From Nansenia antarctica (Eukaryota > Chordata > Actinopteri > Argentiniformes > Microstomatidae), in the NCBI GenBank assembly GCA_963989245.1, contig OZ022339.1, positions 43,476,307-43,540,306 on the forward strand: DNA of 64,000 nt, in the 5' to 3' direction. A model generated the notes under the pieces. The model was not told where the DNA came from. It did no database searches and worked only from the letters and a program-made list of their open reading frames with translations. This document shows, one piece after another, positions 32,189 to 45,096 of this stretch. The position numbers and the translations under genes are program-made. The first letter of the stretch is position 1, and the number at the start of each line of letters is the position of its first letter.

Positions 32189-33918
32189 ATGGCTCAGGAC
32201 CCTCAGGTCAATCATGAGCCTCAGGACCCTCAAGCCCCGCCCCAGGAACAGAACAGTGAGTGAAACAGAACTCCTCTGAAACTATTACCTTTCTGAACAT
32301 TTTTAGGAAAAATAGTCGTCCACACGTTTGGAATTGGAAATACATCAATAAACATTGTTTTAATAACAGAACATAATGTGTTGAATTCAGTCACAACAAC
32401 ATTGTGTATCCATCTTGACAGAAATATTGGAAAATATCCATGATGCATTTTTCGTGTCAAAATGCATCATCATGTAGGCTAATGTAGGCTTTCTATTTGG
32501 ATAGCAATGAGGCTCTTAGATGCAATATTTTTGGGACTATATGAAGGGTGGACTGACGGGCTAGAGAATGTTTTTTCAGTAAAATGTCCTATTAACCTTT
32601 CCTATCCAAAATGTTGAGTAGCTAGTATACAATCAACAAACCACGGTAGGTTACCGTGATGGACTGGGTGAATTACAAGTTGACTTGCTGGCCAACACAT
32701 ACACTAGCTTTGTCAAATAGTAGGTTATCATAAAAGAGCAATATTTCCTTCTCTATTTAGGCAGAAGGGCTTTATTTCCAGCAGTAGGAGCAACAGTGGG
32801 AGGAGCTGCTGTACCAACAGTAATTGCCAGTAGAAAAAATGCAATCTCTGAGCTCTGAGCATTATTGGTTAAGCCCTTTCTTTTGCCTTTAAAATTATGT
32901 TCACAGATGTACACTATTCACAGATGTATTACTGATGTATTACTACTCTCATTTAGGCCTAAGTCAATCACATGATAGTGATGCCATTAGTATAACAGAG
33001 AGCTGGGTATGTTTTTGGTTGCTTGCTCAATTGTTTCTGCTGGGCCTTTACAGTTGGGACAATGGCAGCAGCTGGATTGACTACTGCTGGAGTTGCTGTC
33101 AGCATGACAAGGAAATATCCACAAGGAAGGGTTTTGTGTCAAAATGCATAATCATCTTTTCCAGGAAGTAAAAGCATTATCTATAAAGGGAGTTGTGAGG
33201 CTTTGTAATGAGGCTAATGTAATGTAATGATACTGTATTGTAGGACTATACTGTATGAAGGAAGGACTTACAGGCTAGACATTTTTTTTGTACGTCTTTT
33301 TAACCTTTTGAATCTAAAATGGTGAATAGCTAGTTAGAAATTAACAAACTAGGTTTCTCTGATGGACTGGGTGAATAACAAATTGAGTTGCCTGACAACT
33401 CGCATCTTGCCATATGTTATCATACAAGCAATATCTTCTTTACTATTTAGGTAGTGGTGCTATTGCAGCAGTAGTGGGAGGAGGTAAAATAATTGATTTA
33501 GTCAGCATGAATTCAAATGATAAATTACCAGCTTCAAACTGTTTTACAGAGGTGCAGTATTAATACTTTGTTTGGTTGTTCAGGCATTACTCATTCACCT
33601 GATAGTCAACCTGCTATAACAGGGGTGTTTGTGGTTGCTTGCCTGTTTGTCTGGGCCTTCACAGTGGCGGCAGTGGCGTTGGCACCCGTTGCCTTGGGAG
33701 CGGCAGGGTTCACTGCTGCTGGGATTACTGCTGGATCATACGCAGCAAGCATGATGTCTGTGGCGGCCGTGGCTAGTGGAGGTGGGGTAGCGACGGGAGG
33801 TGGGGTAGCGACGGGAGGTGTTGTCGCCCTTCTCCAGTCAGCAGGTAAATACGAAGAAAGCTACAATCTCATGATAAAACAAAGACAATGTGATGTTTGT
33901 GATGTTATATCTTACTAG
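32189..33918 (+). pseudogene. ISG12/IFI27-like gene lacking its last exon, block B
   Basis: Exons matching block A: leader 32,189-32,255, 32,761-32,829, 33,054-33,151, 33,451-33,483 (33 bp, six longer than in A) and core 33,665-33,844. The core is 180 bp because an 18-bp unit (gggatagc-like GVATGG codons) is doubled in frame. The last exon is gone with the 2.7-kb deletion; after LLQSAG the reading enters the intron and ends with ..KQRQCDVCDVISY at 33,918. The first, diverged exon pair (32,761 and 33,054) still gives a short closed frame with the leader, so a 77-aa product could remain. The full ISG12 module is probably inactive. Confidence 0.65.
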
Positions 33919-34215
33919 ATCCTATTTCTTAATACCATTGATGTTTGGTTTTGCTGTTGTTTTTTTTCTCAAAAAGAAACCAATCAAAATGGCAACAGGA
34001 TGACTTAATATACCCCACAAAAACTAAACGGACAGATCTTATTTATGTGAAAACATGTTTTTAATGACATGACAAAGTCTCTCCAAATTAGTTTTTAATG
34101 ACATGACAACGTCTCTCCAAATCTCTCCAATTTGTGGCATTCTTTCTGTTCTGAAGATTGACCCGTCTGCATTTTTCACTCAAAGCCTTCCTTCATTATG
34201 CAGTGAGTTGGATGT

Positions 34216-35214
34216 TCAGACGAGTGCAACCACAATCGCTCCCGCTGTCCCTCCGACACTGGCCACCGCTGCAGTCGCGGCTCCTGACAATCCTAGAACA
34301 CCTAGAAAGAGACCACGACATCTCTTACCAACCAGGGTTCAGTTGGGGGTCATGAGATTATTCTCTGATTCACATTCAAATGGATCCGTAGGCCTACAAT
34401 ATGTGACCTCTATATTAAAAATCTTTAAACACGTTTTGATATTATTTGTATCTATACAGATATTACATGCATGTATGTGACTACATACCTGCAGACTGCA
34501 ACACTGCCACTGTGGTCCCAGCGGCCACCGCGCCTCCATTGGCCAGCGCGGCTGATGACATCATGCCTGCTGCTATGGAGTTAGCTGCAATGCCAGCAGC
34601 ACCGAAACCTATGGCGCCCAGAGCAACTGGGGCCAAGACCAATGCACTACCTTAGGAGTAACACATAAATAAATAATTCAACACTTTATTTAGGATCTAC
34701 AGTAGGCCTAGGCTAGTAAGGATTAACATCATGGGATATAGAATCTCTCAAAATGAAAAATGTATCTATATTTTGTATATAGCCCTACATTGCAATCAGG
34801 GGTTAATTGTAGGAAGAACTATTGTTGGTCTTTCGAATATTTCCATGGTCATTTTTCAACAGAAATCTATCGTATCCTTTAATGTGAGGCTTGAAATCTG
34901 ACTGAATTGAAGATGATGACATTGTATTGAGTTAATTTCCACAAAATCAGAGGTCGATTAACTTCAACATTGTGTATGAAGTAATGAGAGTGAGAAATGT
35001 AGGATTTCAGATAGGCAGTAAGCTAATATGTATAAGGAAGAAACAAAAACAAGTCTCACCTGCTCCTGCAGCAACTGCGACAAAAGTTACTGAAAGATCA
35101 CATAAAAACACAAATAACGTTCAATTAAATGAGGTGCGATCAAAGTTAAATCATAATCGTCGTAATTTACAAGATAGGCTGAAAATAGGGGTTTGAATAC
35201 TCACAAAGTCCCAT
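34216..35214 (-). CDS. ISG12/IFI27-like protein, 4 exons, block B
   Basis: Exons 35,214-35,205, 35,089-35,060, 34,650-34,489 and 34,292-34,216 encode the same 92 residues as the block A gene at 27,534-28,537. All splice sites are intact, and ISRE-like sites are conserved at 35,312 and 35,425. Either a second functional gene or the other haplotype of the first. Confidence 0.88.
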
Positions 35215-35311
35215 TGTTTGTATTCTCTGGTTAGGAGATGTGTTTGAGACCGAAATATATAGCCTATGATGGCAGCCAGAGGTATTGTTGGTGGCAGTAT
35301 TTACATATTCT

Positions 35312-35325
35312 GGGGAAACGAAACT
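35312..35325 (+). promoter_or_regulatory. ISRE-like site, minus-strand ISG12 gene, block B
   Basis: GGGGAAACGAAACT, identical to 28,635-28,648. Confidence 0.75.
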
Positions 35326-35424
35326 CAGGCGCGTCATTCTCTTCCACGTAGATTACAGCGCACTGCGATCTGAAGAGATGCATGAGTCATGACGCTCTCA
35401 GCAGCAACCTCCTATGTTTCATAT

Positions 35425-35441
35425 GAAACGAAAACGAAACG
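35425..35441 (+). promoter_or_regulatory. Second ISRE/IRF-like site, block B
   Basis: GAAACGAAAACGAAACG, identical to 28,748-28,764. Confidence 0.7.
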
Positions 35442-35449
35442 TATCTTAT

Positions 35450-37362
35450 TTTCTTAGTAAATTGTCCTATGAGATAGAAGTTTGTTATTAGCTTAGCAAC
35501 TACAAGTGAAAGGACAATTTCATGGTGTTTTCATGTAAATCAATCGCTATGCGGTGGATGAAAACATTATTAGGCATATGTCATATACTTACATGTAATT
35601 ATTCAAACATAAAACCCATACAATTCGGTCACAAAAAAGCCATGCCATCACTTAAGCTACTCAGTGTTATGAAACATAGATGTAGGCTACTGTGTTTTTC
35701 TTTTTTTTGTATCGCATTATAGTTTTAATATCTGGATAATATTATTGTATTATTATTATATTATATTATATTATTATATATTATATAAATTGTCTTTACT
35801 TTTCTTGTAGGCTGAAGCGAATTTTGTTGTTGTATTGTAAAGTTTAATTGAACTTTGAAGTAGTACAAAAGACACACAAGACTACCCTCTCATCCCTCTG
35901 GGTGGCGCCAAAGTGTTACACTGTACAGAGACTACACCCCTACTAGGGGTACAGCTGCACTGCAGGTGGCAGTGTTACACTGTACAGAGACTACATCCCT
36001 ACTAGGGGTACAGCTGCACTGCAGGTGGCAGTATATGCTATCCTTTTTACATTTAAAGGCTTAAATGTGTTCTGCTGTTCAATGGTCATTTCAATCTTAT
36101 CCCTTTGAGACTAATAATAAGCGAATACAACTGTTTTACCGTATCATAACCCAACATGTAAGGTTGTTTTACTTCATTGTAAACAATGCATTAGTAAACA
36201 AACAATGAATAGCTTTGAAAAAGTAAAACTACCCAATGTCATCGACTGTCTGTGCATCTAGAACTCTGAATTTGAATATGTGGGTGATCACACATTTCCC
36301 CAGCCACATATCCCAACTTTATATCAAAAACAAGTGTCAGGCCAGTCATTTTTTACTAGAATACAGGGAGTTATTTTGTCTGAGAACAGTGCTTCTTGTA
36401 AAGCTGTTGTTTTCTAGCACTCCACTGTTAATGATGTGGTACAGTGTAGTGTGACATCAAAATATTCCATCCTTTTATATTTTTAGAAATGATAGAAGTT
36501 AGTGATTGAGCATGGAGTAAGCATGAACATGACTTCTAAATACCTCAAAAGTAGACTTACCCTTTCATAAACAAAACAACAAGACAGTTTTTTGCTGTAA
36601 TACTGCTAATGGAATGTCATTACTTGAGCGTGACAGATATGCTATAAAATCAAGTACTACTGTATGTGAAAAATATCTAATCAGCTGATCTAATCACTAA
36701 TTGGGGCATTAAATCAAATGTGCAAATAGTTTTTATTGGTGAACTGAAACAAAAAGAACAGCAACCCGATGAATGGATTTGTTTGTAGGGTACTCGAGCG
36801 TGGCCTATCTGATTCTGTTCATATACTATCGTACCCATCTCTCTCAACAGCTGGCTGCTTGGATGTGAGGTGGTGTTTTTTGATTTGCACAAGTCATTTC
36901 AGGTCAAATGTTTATGCTTGATGTTTGGGTTGACAGACTAACTCCCAATCCCTTATGGACCGGTTATGCAATCTGGGAGGATTGGATAGGAGGAATTAAT
37001 ATTGTGAGAATTCCACCCATCCTCAGAAGACAAGTTAGAGCTACCTTATTGCCTATCCCTAGCTAATATTTCCAGAAGAGCATAGGGCTCGGTTTGAAGA
37101 TGAGGGGGTAAGCATAAGGAAGCAGTTTGTCGGAGGGAAGGCTGTTATACAGAGGCTGTGTCATCCAGCAACACCTTTGCCCTTTACTGCCCACAGTTCA
37201 CAGCTGGACATGTTTGATAGATCAGAATGATCACTGTACTGTGTGCCCCAGTTACACTAAATACCATTACTGCTTTGATTTGATTTATTAGGATCCCCTG
37301 GGGTCCACAGCTGCTATACACCAGACCTGGTTAAGTATGATTTCTATCTAACACTTCGGTGT
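35450..37362. other. Gene-free right part of block B
   Basis: Copy of 28,770-30,690 including the AT-rich tract and the 59-bp duplication. Similarity to block A ends at about 37,362. Confidence 0.65.
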
Positions 37363-38080
37363 TTGAGGTAGAATGATATACCTTGGGGTTTGTGGCACTT
37401 TTCGGTCTAATCCATTGGTTCCATTATAGTTTAGCATAGTATTTGACATTTGTCCTAGGTCTGCTATAAACAGCATTCACACAATTTCCATAATGATTGT
37501 GACATTTGAAGTAGGAGCAAAGTCCACCACTCGTATAGAACTCGTCCATTCTCAAGTCAGCCTGTCAGCCTGCGTTCTCCTACCATTCTCCTCTGTTGTA
37601 CAGGATGCCAGGAGGGCTATGGGAGTGATGTCACCTGGACTTGTTTGTAGATCTCCAGCCTTCCACCCCAGCAGCAGACTGACATAATATGGTTTATTAA
37701 CCACTTATTAATGTTGGCTTAGGACACCAGTCTGATACATACCTGAGACATCTTTTACCAGCCACTAGTTAATGGTGGTTTAGTTCTGTCCATGGGAGCT
37801 GGTGATGGACTCATGTGAAGAGTATCTACTAGTAGAGGTTGACAAGAGGCAATAAAGGCAGTATGTCCTACCATTTGAAACTGTGTGTGTCTCAGTAGTC
37901 TTCTAGTCATAGTAAAAAAAAGACAATTTTCCTGCACTATCCCATGATAACTGAGGGACCTGAACACTTAATGTCCCGAAGGTCCGACCCCAGACCAAGA
38001 CACCACCCTGGTCAACTTCGATATGGCAAATCGATATGGCTTGGGATAAAATATTGAGGCAAAACACAGACAGAGGGGAT
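37363..38080. other. Intergenic DNA between ISG12 block B and marcksl1
   Basis: No gene or clear repeat recognised. The open frames present are short and unconvincing. Confidence 0.55.
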
Positions 38081-38086
38081 CAAACA

Positions 38087-38092
38087 TTTATT
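38087..38092 (-). terminator. Polyadenylation signal of the MARCKSL1-like gene
   Basis: TTTATT on the plus strand is AATAAA on the minus strand, about 800 bp downstream of the stop codon. This implies a ~0.8-kb 3' UTR, common for this family. Confidence 0.5.
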
Positions 38093-38890
38093 TACCCTTA
38101 TTAAAAGTTACAATAAAACCATTAACATCTTTAAACGATAGCAAAATAAAGAGAACCAAAAATATTGGCCAAACATATTTACAGAGACAAATTGCAGATA
38201 AAAAGCTCACATTTTGTACACGACCCCAACCCCTGCATCATAAACTCTGAAATGTGAACACTGCAAGACTCAGAAAGCTCAAATGTGGTTTTAGCCAGAA
38301 AAGAATCAAAATGCACGAACAAAGACATAGCTTTTTCCAACTCCCCTTGAATTTTGTTTTTCTATACAGCACAAAATACTTGAAATTTGGGGGTAAACAT
38401 AGGAATGAAGAATTCTAAAAATTAATAAGATCTTTTGAAACGTTTATGTGTCCATATAACAGTCATTTCGAGTCTAGGAGATGGTCTGCCCTGCTCCATA
38501 ACCGTTGTCGATTTTTAGATCCCAAAAGATGAGAAAAAAAATGTTATAGGGCTGCCACACTGTTAAAAGGATGCTTTTCCATGAATTGGGAAAATCAGTC
38601 AGTATTCCTGATTCGTTCTACATCCAATACCTTCCCCACACGCCTGTTCCTGTGTGTACCATGAGGGGGCGACATAAGCCAACAATGAGGGCCCGGTGAG
38701 ATTCTTGTCAGTAGAGAAATGATAAAGGCAGTGAACTGGTGGCTGAATCAGCAAACGTGATATATCCTTCTTCATTTGTCTTCTTTTGTAGTTTTGTTTA
38801 TAACTTTAAGAACGTGGCACGAGTCTCTCATATATATATTTATATACTTTAATCTTGGAAAAACAGTTCAGGTGCCGCGGCGGGGCGCGG

Positions 38891-40065
38891 TCACTCTGCC
38901 TTCTGCTCGGCCTCGGAGGCTGCGGGTGTCGTGACCTCGGCGGGGGCGGCAGCCTCCTCTACCACGGCTGCCTCTGTGGGCGGGGCCTCCTCTGCCGGGG
39001 TTGACTCTACTGCCTTGGCCTCTCCCTCTGGGGCCGGAGCGGCCTCCTCGGAGGCCTCCGCCACAGGCTCAGCGGCCAGCGTCTCCTCTTTGGTCTCCTT
39101 GGCCACGTGGCCGTTCTCCTCTGGCTTCTCCTCTGCCGTGGGAGAGGCCACCTCTTCCTTGCCCTCCTCGCTGGTCTTCTTGCTCTTCTTCAGTGAGATG
39201 CCCTTGAACTTGAAGGAGTTTTTCAAAGAGAACTTCTTCTTCTTCTTGGCATCCTTTGTGGCTTCTCCTTCTGGCTTGGCAGCCTCTCCCTCTGCGGCGG
39301 GGGCAGGCTCAATAGCGTCTCCGGCACCAGTCTCACCCTCTTTGGCTGGTTCAGCCGCACCGTTTCCATCGGTGACGGCCACATCTCCATCAGGCTTAGC
39401 AGAGACATCGCCATTGGTTTTGACATGTCCGTTCTCCTGTAGAAAACAGCAAGAGAAAATTCAACAAAGCACCCTGTTTATACTCAAAACTGGCTTCTGC
39501 AATAAACATTTCAAGTCATCATATTTTTCAAAAGACTTTCAAAGAGAATGTACAACATTTTATTAACACATTCATGGTTGTTTTTGGTCCCTAGGACGAG
39601 TGAATCTGTTCATTCCATTCCGCAGCTGTGTTACATTCCCCGTGTTAACCACAGGGGGGCAGTAGTGGTCCGTGAACATTGGAGCCGCAAACGGAGTTTG
39701 GAACAAAGGAAACCCGACCGAATCTGACTGACGCTCTTCTCTAGCTCGTTCATTTCTACATTTTACCTTTCAGCGAGACTACACCGATATGAGCAGCACA
39801 TGGCCACAGGCTCGACACCGCCTGTTAAACTTTTTTGTTTTTGTTTCAAACGTGGGGTCTATTACATCTGCAATGTACGAAAAAAAAACTAAAAACCATG
39901 TCAAATTAAACACCTGACTACCAGAGTTAGCGAATAAACTGCCATTCTGGCCGCACCCATTCTACAGCTCATGGCAGCATCTAACCATGCCACACGGTGT
40001 AAAAGCATGTGTGACGTGAACATGTGGCCTGACTCTACATAGGGTTTAAAATACTAATCACTAAT

Positions 40066-40099
<34 letters not shown>

Positions 40100-40753
40100 T
40101 AGAGCAGACACCGCTGGGCCATGTGCACGCGCCCGCGCGCTTTGTTTGCAACTCAGCAGAACGCGCCTCACGCCTCCCCCGTCTGCATCTTTGCATCTTT
40201 TGTCCGGTAGATATACGAGTATCGGTCTTCCAACAACTAAAACACATGTTCTAGTCAATATCCTATGGTCACTTTACGCTAAGCGTAAATCAACACCACC
40301 CATATGAACACGCCGGCCATCGATATATTGTATATTCTGATCACAGACCATTACTGACCGACCGTCGGCATTATCAGTGTGTAGTCTGGCTGGCCACCCG
40401 GTTAGTTAGCCAGGTTAGCTAGTGACCAAGTACACACTAACACGCACAGTCCAATCGAAATGCGGGTGGTATCTTTCTCTCTGCATTTATTTATTTTTTC
40501 TTCAAAATTCGTTTTAATTCAAATTCACGTTTTAATTAGTCTAAACTGGTTCAGATTCGCCCTCCCAGCCAAGCCGTCCAGAGCAGCGTGGTTCCAACAC
40601 GTTGGCCATGCAGCCCATGGTAGAAGTGGGTGTGTGAGCGTCGATGGATGCGCCCAAATGGGTTCTTACCTGTCCGTTAGTTTTAGCAGCAGCCGGGTCG
40701 GCCACGGCTTTCCCCTCCACAGCTACCCCACCCTTGGACAACTGAGCTCCCAT
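38891..40753 (-). CDS. marcksl1: MARCKS-like protein 1
   Basis: Membrane- and actin-associated PKC substrate that binds calmodulin and phosphoinositides. Exon 1 is 40,753-40,670 (28 codons), exon 2 is 39,436-38,891, with a gtaagaacc donor and ttttctacag acceptor, phase 0; 209 aa in total. MGAQLSK at the N-terminus is a myristoylation signal (Gly2, Ser6). An MH2-type segment surrounds the exon junction (KTNGQ/ENGHV..). The effector domain KKKKKFSLKNSFKFKGISLK near residue 90-110 is basic with three serines. The rest is acidic, Ala/Glu/Pro-rich and disordered. The two-exon structure and length match MARCKSL1 better than the longer MARCKS. Leu replaces two of the usual effector-domain Phe residues. 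Confidence 0.92.
40062..40091. repeat. (GT)n microsatellite in the marcksl1 intron
   Basis: Pure GT tract followed by gagagagagat. Confidence 0.9.
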
Positions 40754-41100
40754 CTTCCTTTAGGTTTTCGAAACAAAAAATAAAATCTAAAAGAAAAACC
40801 TCGATAAGTTTGGTAATGAAAAGTCCAGCCCAATGGTACGTTGATCTTGCCAGATAAAAAAAAAAAGTCCTTGTTGGTCCCTTCCCTTACGTTTGGAAAG
40901 CAATGCAAAGTTCCCTTGCTTGAACAACGAACCTCACGGCTGCAGAGCGCAGATTAAAGAATACCGGGGCTACAAGTGTGACTATTTCAACCGCGCCTCA
41001 AACCCGGGTGAGACTCCACCTCTGGGCGTGGCAGCACGGACCTACCCAATCAGAAGCTGTGGCTTCGAATCCCTCCGCCCCCTGTCAGAGACATAGCTCA
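40754..41100. promoter_or_regulatory. 5' UTR and promoter region of marcksl1
   Basis: Upstream of the ATG on the minus strand. GC content is moderate, with ccccaagggtggg-type words inside exon 1 and ctgggcgtggcagc near 41,020. No clear TATA box. The region is assigned by position only. Confidence 0.35.
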
Positions 41101-42777
41101 AGTCTTGTTTCTCCTGATGGTATGGATATGGTGACTGGAGAGGAGGGAATTTTAATTTTTCCTAATTTTGTAAACCTTGCAAAAAGAAACAACTCAGCCA
41201 CCCATAACCAAAAAAGGAACACAAGCATCTGACACATTTTATTCTCTCAGTAAGCCATAGCTGAATCATGTTCTCCCCTAATTCAGTTCAATTGCATCAC
41301 AGTACACCTCTGACATACTCATTATAGGCATAGGTATTTAAGGCCATAGTCTAGGTCTTGTGTCCTATTTTCTAGGTCTTGTGTTTGTGACAACAGTTAT
41401 GATGAGTATTAAGAGAAATATAACAAAATACACATGCCAGGAATTGTAATGACCCTTTCGACACAGTGTGGTGAAAGCTGACCTGCTTTCAAAGCGAACT
41501 CATTATGTAACATATGGAGGGGTGAGCAGAAGGACGACGCTGACAGACACACAGAGCCTGAACACACGTGACGTCTTGGCCAGGGATCTGACTGATGTTT
41601 CTCTGATTCCTGACCGGGCTATTCCATGTATTATGATGTAAAAACATAACCTTTGGGGAATGCTGTCCAACACCCACCCAATCCTGCTCCAGCCTTGAAA
41701 TGGTATTTGTGTTTGTGTCCCAAACCGCTGTCATCCCTATGGAAAGTCACTTTCTTTTTTAACCCTATACCAAAGTAGATGGCTCCTCTTGTGACTGGGT
41801 CAAAGATCATGTGTTAGGTCAAAAAGTATAGGGAGAGAGAGGGCTGCTAGTCATGGGATAGGGTTGGAGATGAGTGTGTGTGTATGTGCCTGCAGGCTGA
41901 CACATGGACTCGTTGACTGTCCCTTCTTCATATCATTCATACCACATTGTGAGGAGATTCTCTCTCCACGAGCATTTCTCAGACGAGACACATCCCTGTG
42001 AGTTCTATATGATAGATATATAGATATAGTTTTGGCTTGATTGAGTGGAATTTATGATTTCCTCCAGCTAAGATGCCTGTCGATGTTTCCTGTTGAAATG
42101 TATCCCCTTTTTATGGTCCATATGCCTCCCCCCAGCCAGCCGATGACACAGACCCCCCTACCCCACCAGTGGAATGCCTGGCATGCATACGCCACCCAGA
42201 GCATGATCTGCCTCCTTTGAGTGGGCTGAGATTCCCAGAGCAGAATAGACCCTCAGGAGTTAAAATTCCAACCCCCGCTACCAAGTCCCCTCCCCACCCC
42301 ACCACCCACCACGACCGCAACTCAGGAAAAGAGAACAAATGCTTGAAAGATGTAAAAAGAAAAATGGCCTACTCCTCTTTTAACCCCTCTCCCCTACTTA
42401 CGGTAACACTTACGCGTACCACAATCATCCCTTTGGAATTCCTCACCACTTTCTGATGTGGGGTTTCTGAACAAAGGCTTTATTAAGATGTGTAATACAT
42501 TTTATCCTGTCAAATGTCAAAGGCTCTGTTGGGGTCTGGAGATGGCAGCTCACTGAACCCGGATGTCCCTATCCTCACCCCCCTGTTATCCCCTGCTGAG
42601 GAGCTCACATGCCTATCTTGAGGGATCTGTGTGTGACTCTGATCAGCACATGTGAAGAAAAGCGTCAACTGAAAGTGGAAAAAAAGAGTGTTTGCTGAGT
42701 CATGTAAAATGTGATTTTAATGACATTGTATCAAAGGAAATACCACTTCAATGAACTTTACATTCTCCTATGAGTAA

Positions 42778-42831
42778 CACACACACACACACACAAACAT
42801 GCGCACACACACACACACACACACACACGCA

Positions 42832-42904
<73 letters not shown>
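42778..42904. repeat. (CA)n microsatellite with (CGCA)n core
   Basis: CA repeat interrupted by gcacgcacgcacgc at about 42,829-42,852. Confidence 0.95.
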
Positions 42905-42906
<2 letters not shown>

Positions 42907-44089
42907 CACTTCAGAGTGATGAGGCCAGATTTTCTTGTGAGAGGAAAATGAGAGTGTTTGTCAGAGGTCTTCCTACTTATTTCTATCACGTTTAACACAG
43001 TGCTTCTTCTCCTCTCTCCACAGTTGTCTTTGACACAGTCAAAGCCTCTGTTTGTGAGGCTGCCCATATTTCATGCCCTGACACAGGATGAGCTCTACCC
43101 ACAAAAAAGACGCCATTGTTCCTCAGCAAGCCAACAAGTAAAGGGGGAAAGAGAGAGGGAGTAGAGAGAAAGAGAGAGAGACGTTGGGTGGTGTTTTTGA
43201 GAGAGGGTGGAGAAAAGATATGTTAGTGACAAAGTCACCTTGAATAGATTGCTTGAGCATATCTGCTCAATGAATATGTAATTTCCCAGGGTTCCCTAAT
43301 TTGTCAACAATTCATGCATACAGAATCATAAAAACAACAGAACGCAGGCTGCTTCCCCCCCCCCCCCCTGGTTTGTGAGAGAAAGATGACCACCAACTTC
43401 TCACAGTTAATGGCCAAATACCACAATACCTACTGGAATTCCTCCTGTTATACAGTATTCATGTATTTTATTATAGTGTGTTTTTATGAGAAACAGAAAC
43501 TATGAGAGCAGTGAAGACTATATTATACCCTATACCAATGTATAGCCTCATGTCAAACACAGAGTTAATCATTACCAATCATCTGTTCTGTGAATTAACA
43601 CATAGACTATAGGAAAGCAATACAAATGAAAACACTACCATAACAAAAGTGTGATATCTTTTACAGCCGTACTTCAACAGGGTTCTGGATAAACTGGTTT
43701 CCAAACATCCAAACATTTGCATGGCTGTATATCTAATGAGAAGAACCATCATGTGGCTATCTGCATGAATACTGTAGAAGTCAGTTAACAACTGACAAGT
43801 CAACAAGTCAACTGAATGCCTGTTGTCATGCTAATGGTTTTGATCAACTGGATTATTGACTGAAAAAGGTGGTCAACAGCAGGCGAGAGACAGAGAGAGA
43901 GAGAGAGAGAGGGGGCTGCTAGAGCTGTATTTGTCTGTCTCGCTTGCTTTGGTTGGGCTGTCCTCTCAGAGGAGGATGATGAGGGGAGGCTTGCTGGATG
44001 TTCAATGTTCAACCAGGCATGGCCCGACTCCACAGAGGGCCGTGCTGACATGTTTCTCACCTCATTGCATGAGGCATGCGCTCTCTTTT

Positions 44090-44090
<1 letters not shown>

Positions 44091-44132
<42 letters not shown>

Positions 44133-44222
44133 GCTTTCGCACTCTCTCTCTGTCTCTCTCTCACTCTTGCACTCTCTCTGTCTGTGTCTCTCCCTCTCTC
44201 TTCACGCTCTCTTTCTCTCTCT
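44091..44222. repeat. (CT)n / CT-rich tract
   Basis: Pure CT run at about 44,091-44,130 followed by imperfect ctctgtctctc units. Confidence 0.93.
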
Positions 44223-44640
44223 GGTAGACTCTGGTAGACTATCCTCAGCTCTGTGATACATGCTGCCTTTCTACTTTGCCATCACGGGCAGATATACCGG
44301 TTGCCATGGAAACTGCTCCATCTATCGGAGAGTCGTCCATGTTGTGAAGAGGAGTCGTTTTGGTATGTTGCTGATCCTCATGGGGGGCGGTGGGGGAGGG
44401 GGGGGGGGATGGTGTAACAGGATATGGATTCAGCGTTCTGTTTTGTTTTCCTTATCGTGTTGGGTTTGTTTATCCCGGGATGACTGTGACTCCCGTCACA
44501 TACACAAAGGAGGCTCAGAGGGTTGGGGGATGGTTCTACGTTCCTCTCCGACCACCCAAAAAATCCCCTCTTAACCCCTTTACTCACTGACCACTTTCCT
44601 TCTCTAGTCTGTCTATCGAACTCTCTCTCTCTCTCTCTAT

Positions 44641-44784
44641 GGGCTCTGTTTTAACAGCATAAAAAAACTGTCTTTGCACGAAACACGGGCCACCTGAGCA
44701 CAGACAGAGAAGAGCGCTGATTTCACGTGTTACTGCCGAAACCAATTGCCAATATAGCAGACGTTTGGACTGACAATAGAGCCC
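44641..44784. mobile_element. Possible hAT-type MITE remnant
   Basis: Begins gggctctgttttaac and ends aatagagccc, so the ends are inverted repeats of about 8-10 bp. The start resembles a teleost hAT MITE family I recall. No clear 8-bp target duplication, so the call is tentative. Confidence 0.4.
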
Positions 44785-45029
44785 TCTCTCACTCTCTGTC
44801 TATTTAGTCTCTGTCTCTCCCTCCTGGTCTGTCTCCTCTGTCTCTCTCTGTCTCTCTCTCTCTCTGTCTATTTGTTCTTTGCGTCTCTCCCTCTCCCTCC
44901 TGGTCTGTCTCCTCTGTCTCCGCCCCAGGTAGGGCGGTGTGGCTCATTCTGTGCAAATGAAACCAATTATCCGTCTTTTGTTGTCATAACATTGAGGCCA
45001 GTCAGGTTCAGTTACAGGACACATAATGT

Positions 45030-45041
45030 CACATACACACA

Positions 45042-45086
<45 letters not shown>

Positions 45087-45096
45087 CCCCCCCCCT
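45030..45096. repeat. (CA)n microsatellite with poly-C end
   Basis: CA tract followed by a run of about 12 C. Confidence 0.95.

Larger units (their letters stand above)
31379..37362. repeat. ISG12 duplication block B
   Basis: Direct copy of 22,038-30,690 with a ~2.7-kb deletion at about 33,969 and a 28-bp inversion at 32,700-32,727. Most remaining differences are single bases. Confidence 0.9.

Noticed and set aside
38931..39566. Plus-strand 211-codon Ser/Ala-rich frame
   Set aside because: Antisense shadow of the Ala/Glu/Pro-rich MARCKSL1 exon. GC-rich codons on the real strand keep the opposite frame open.
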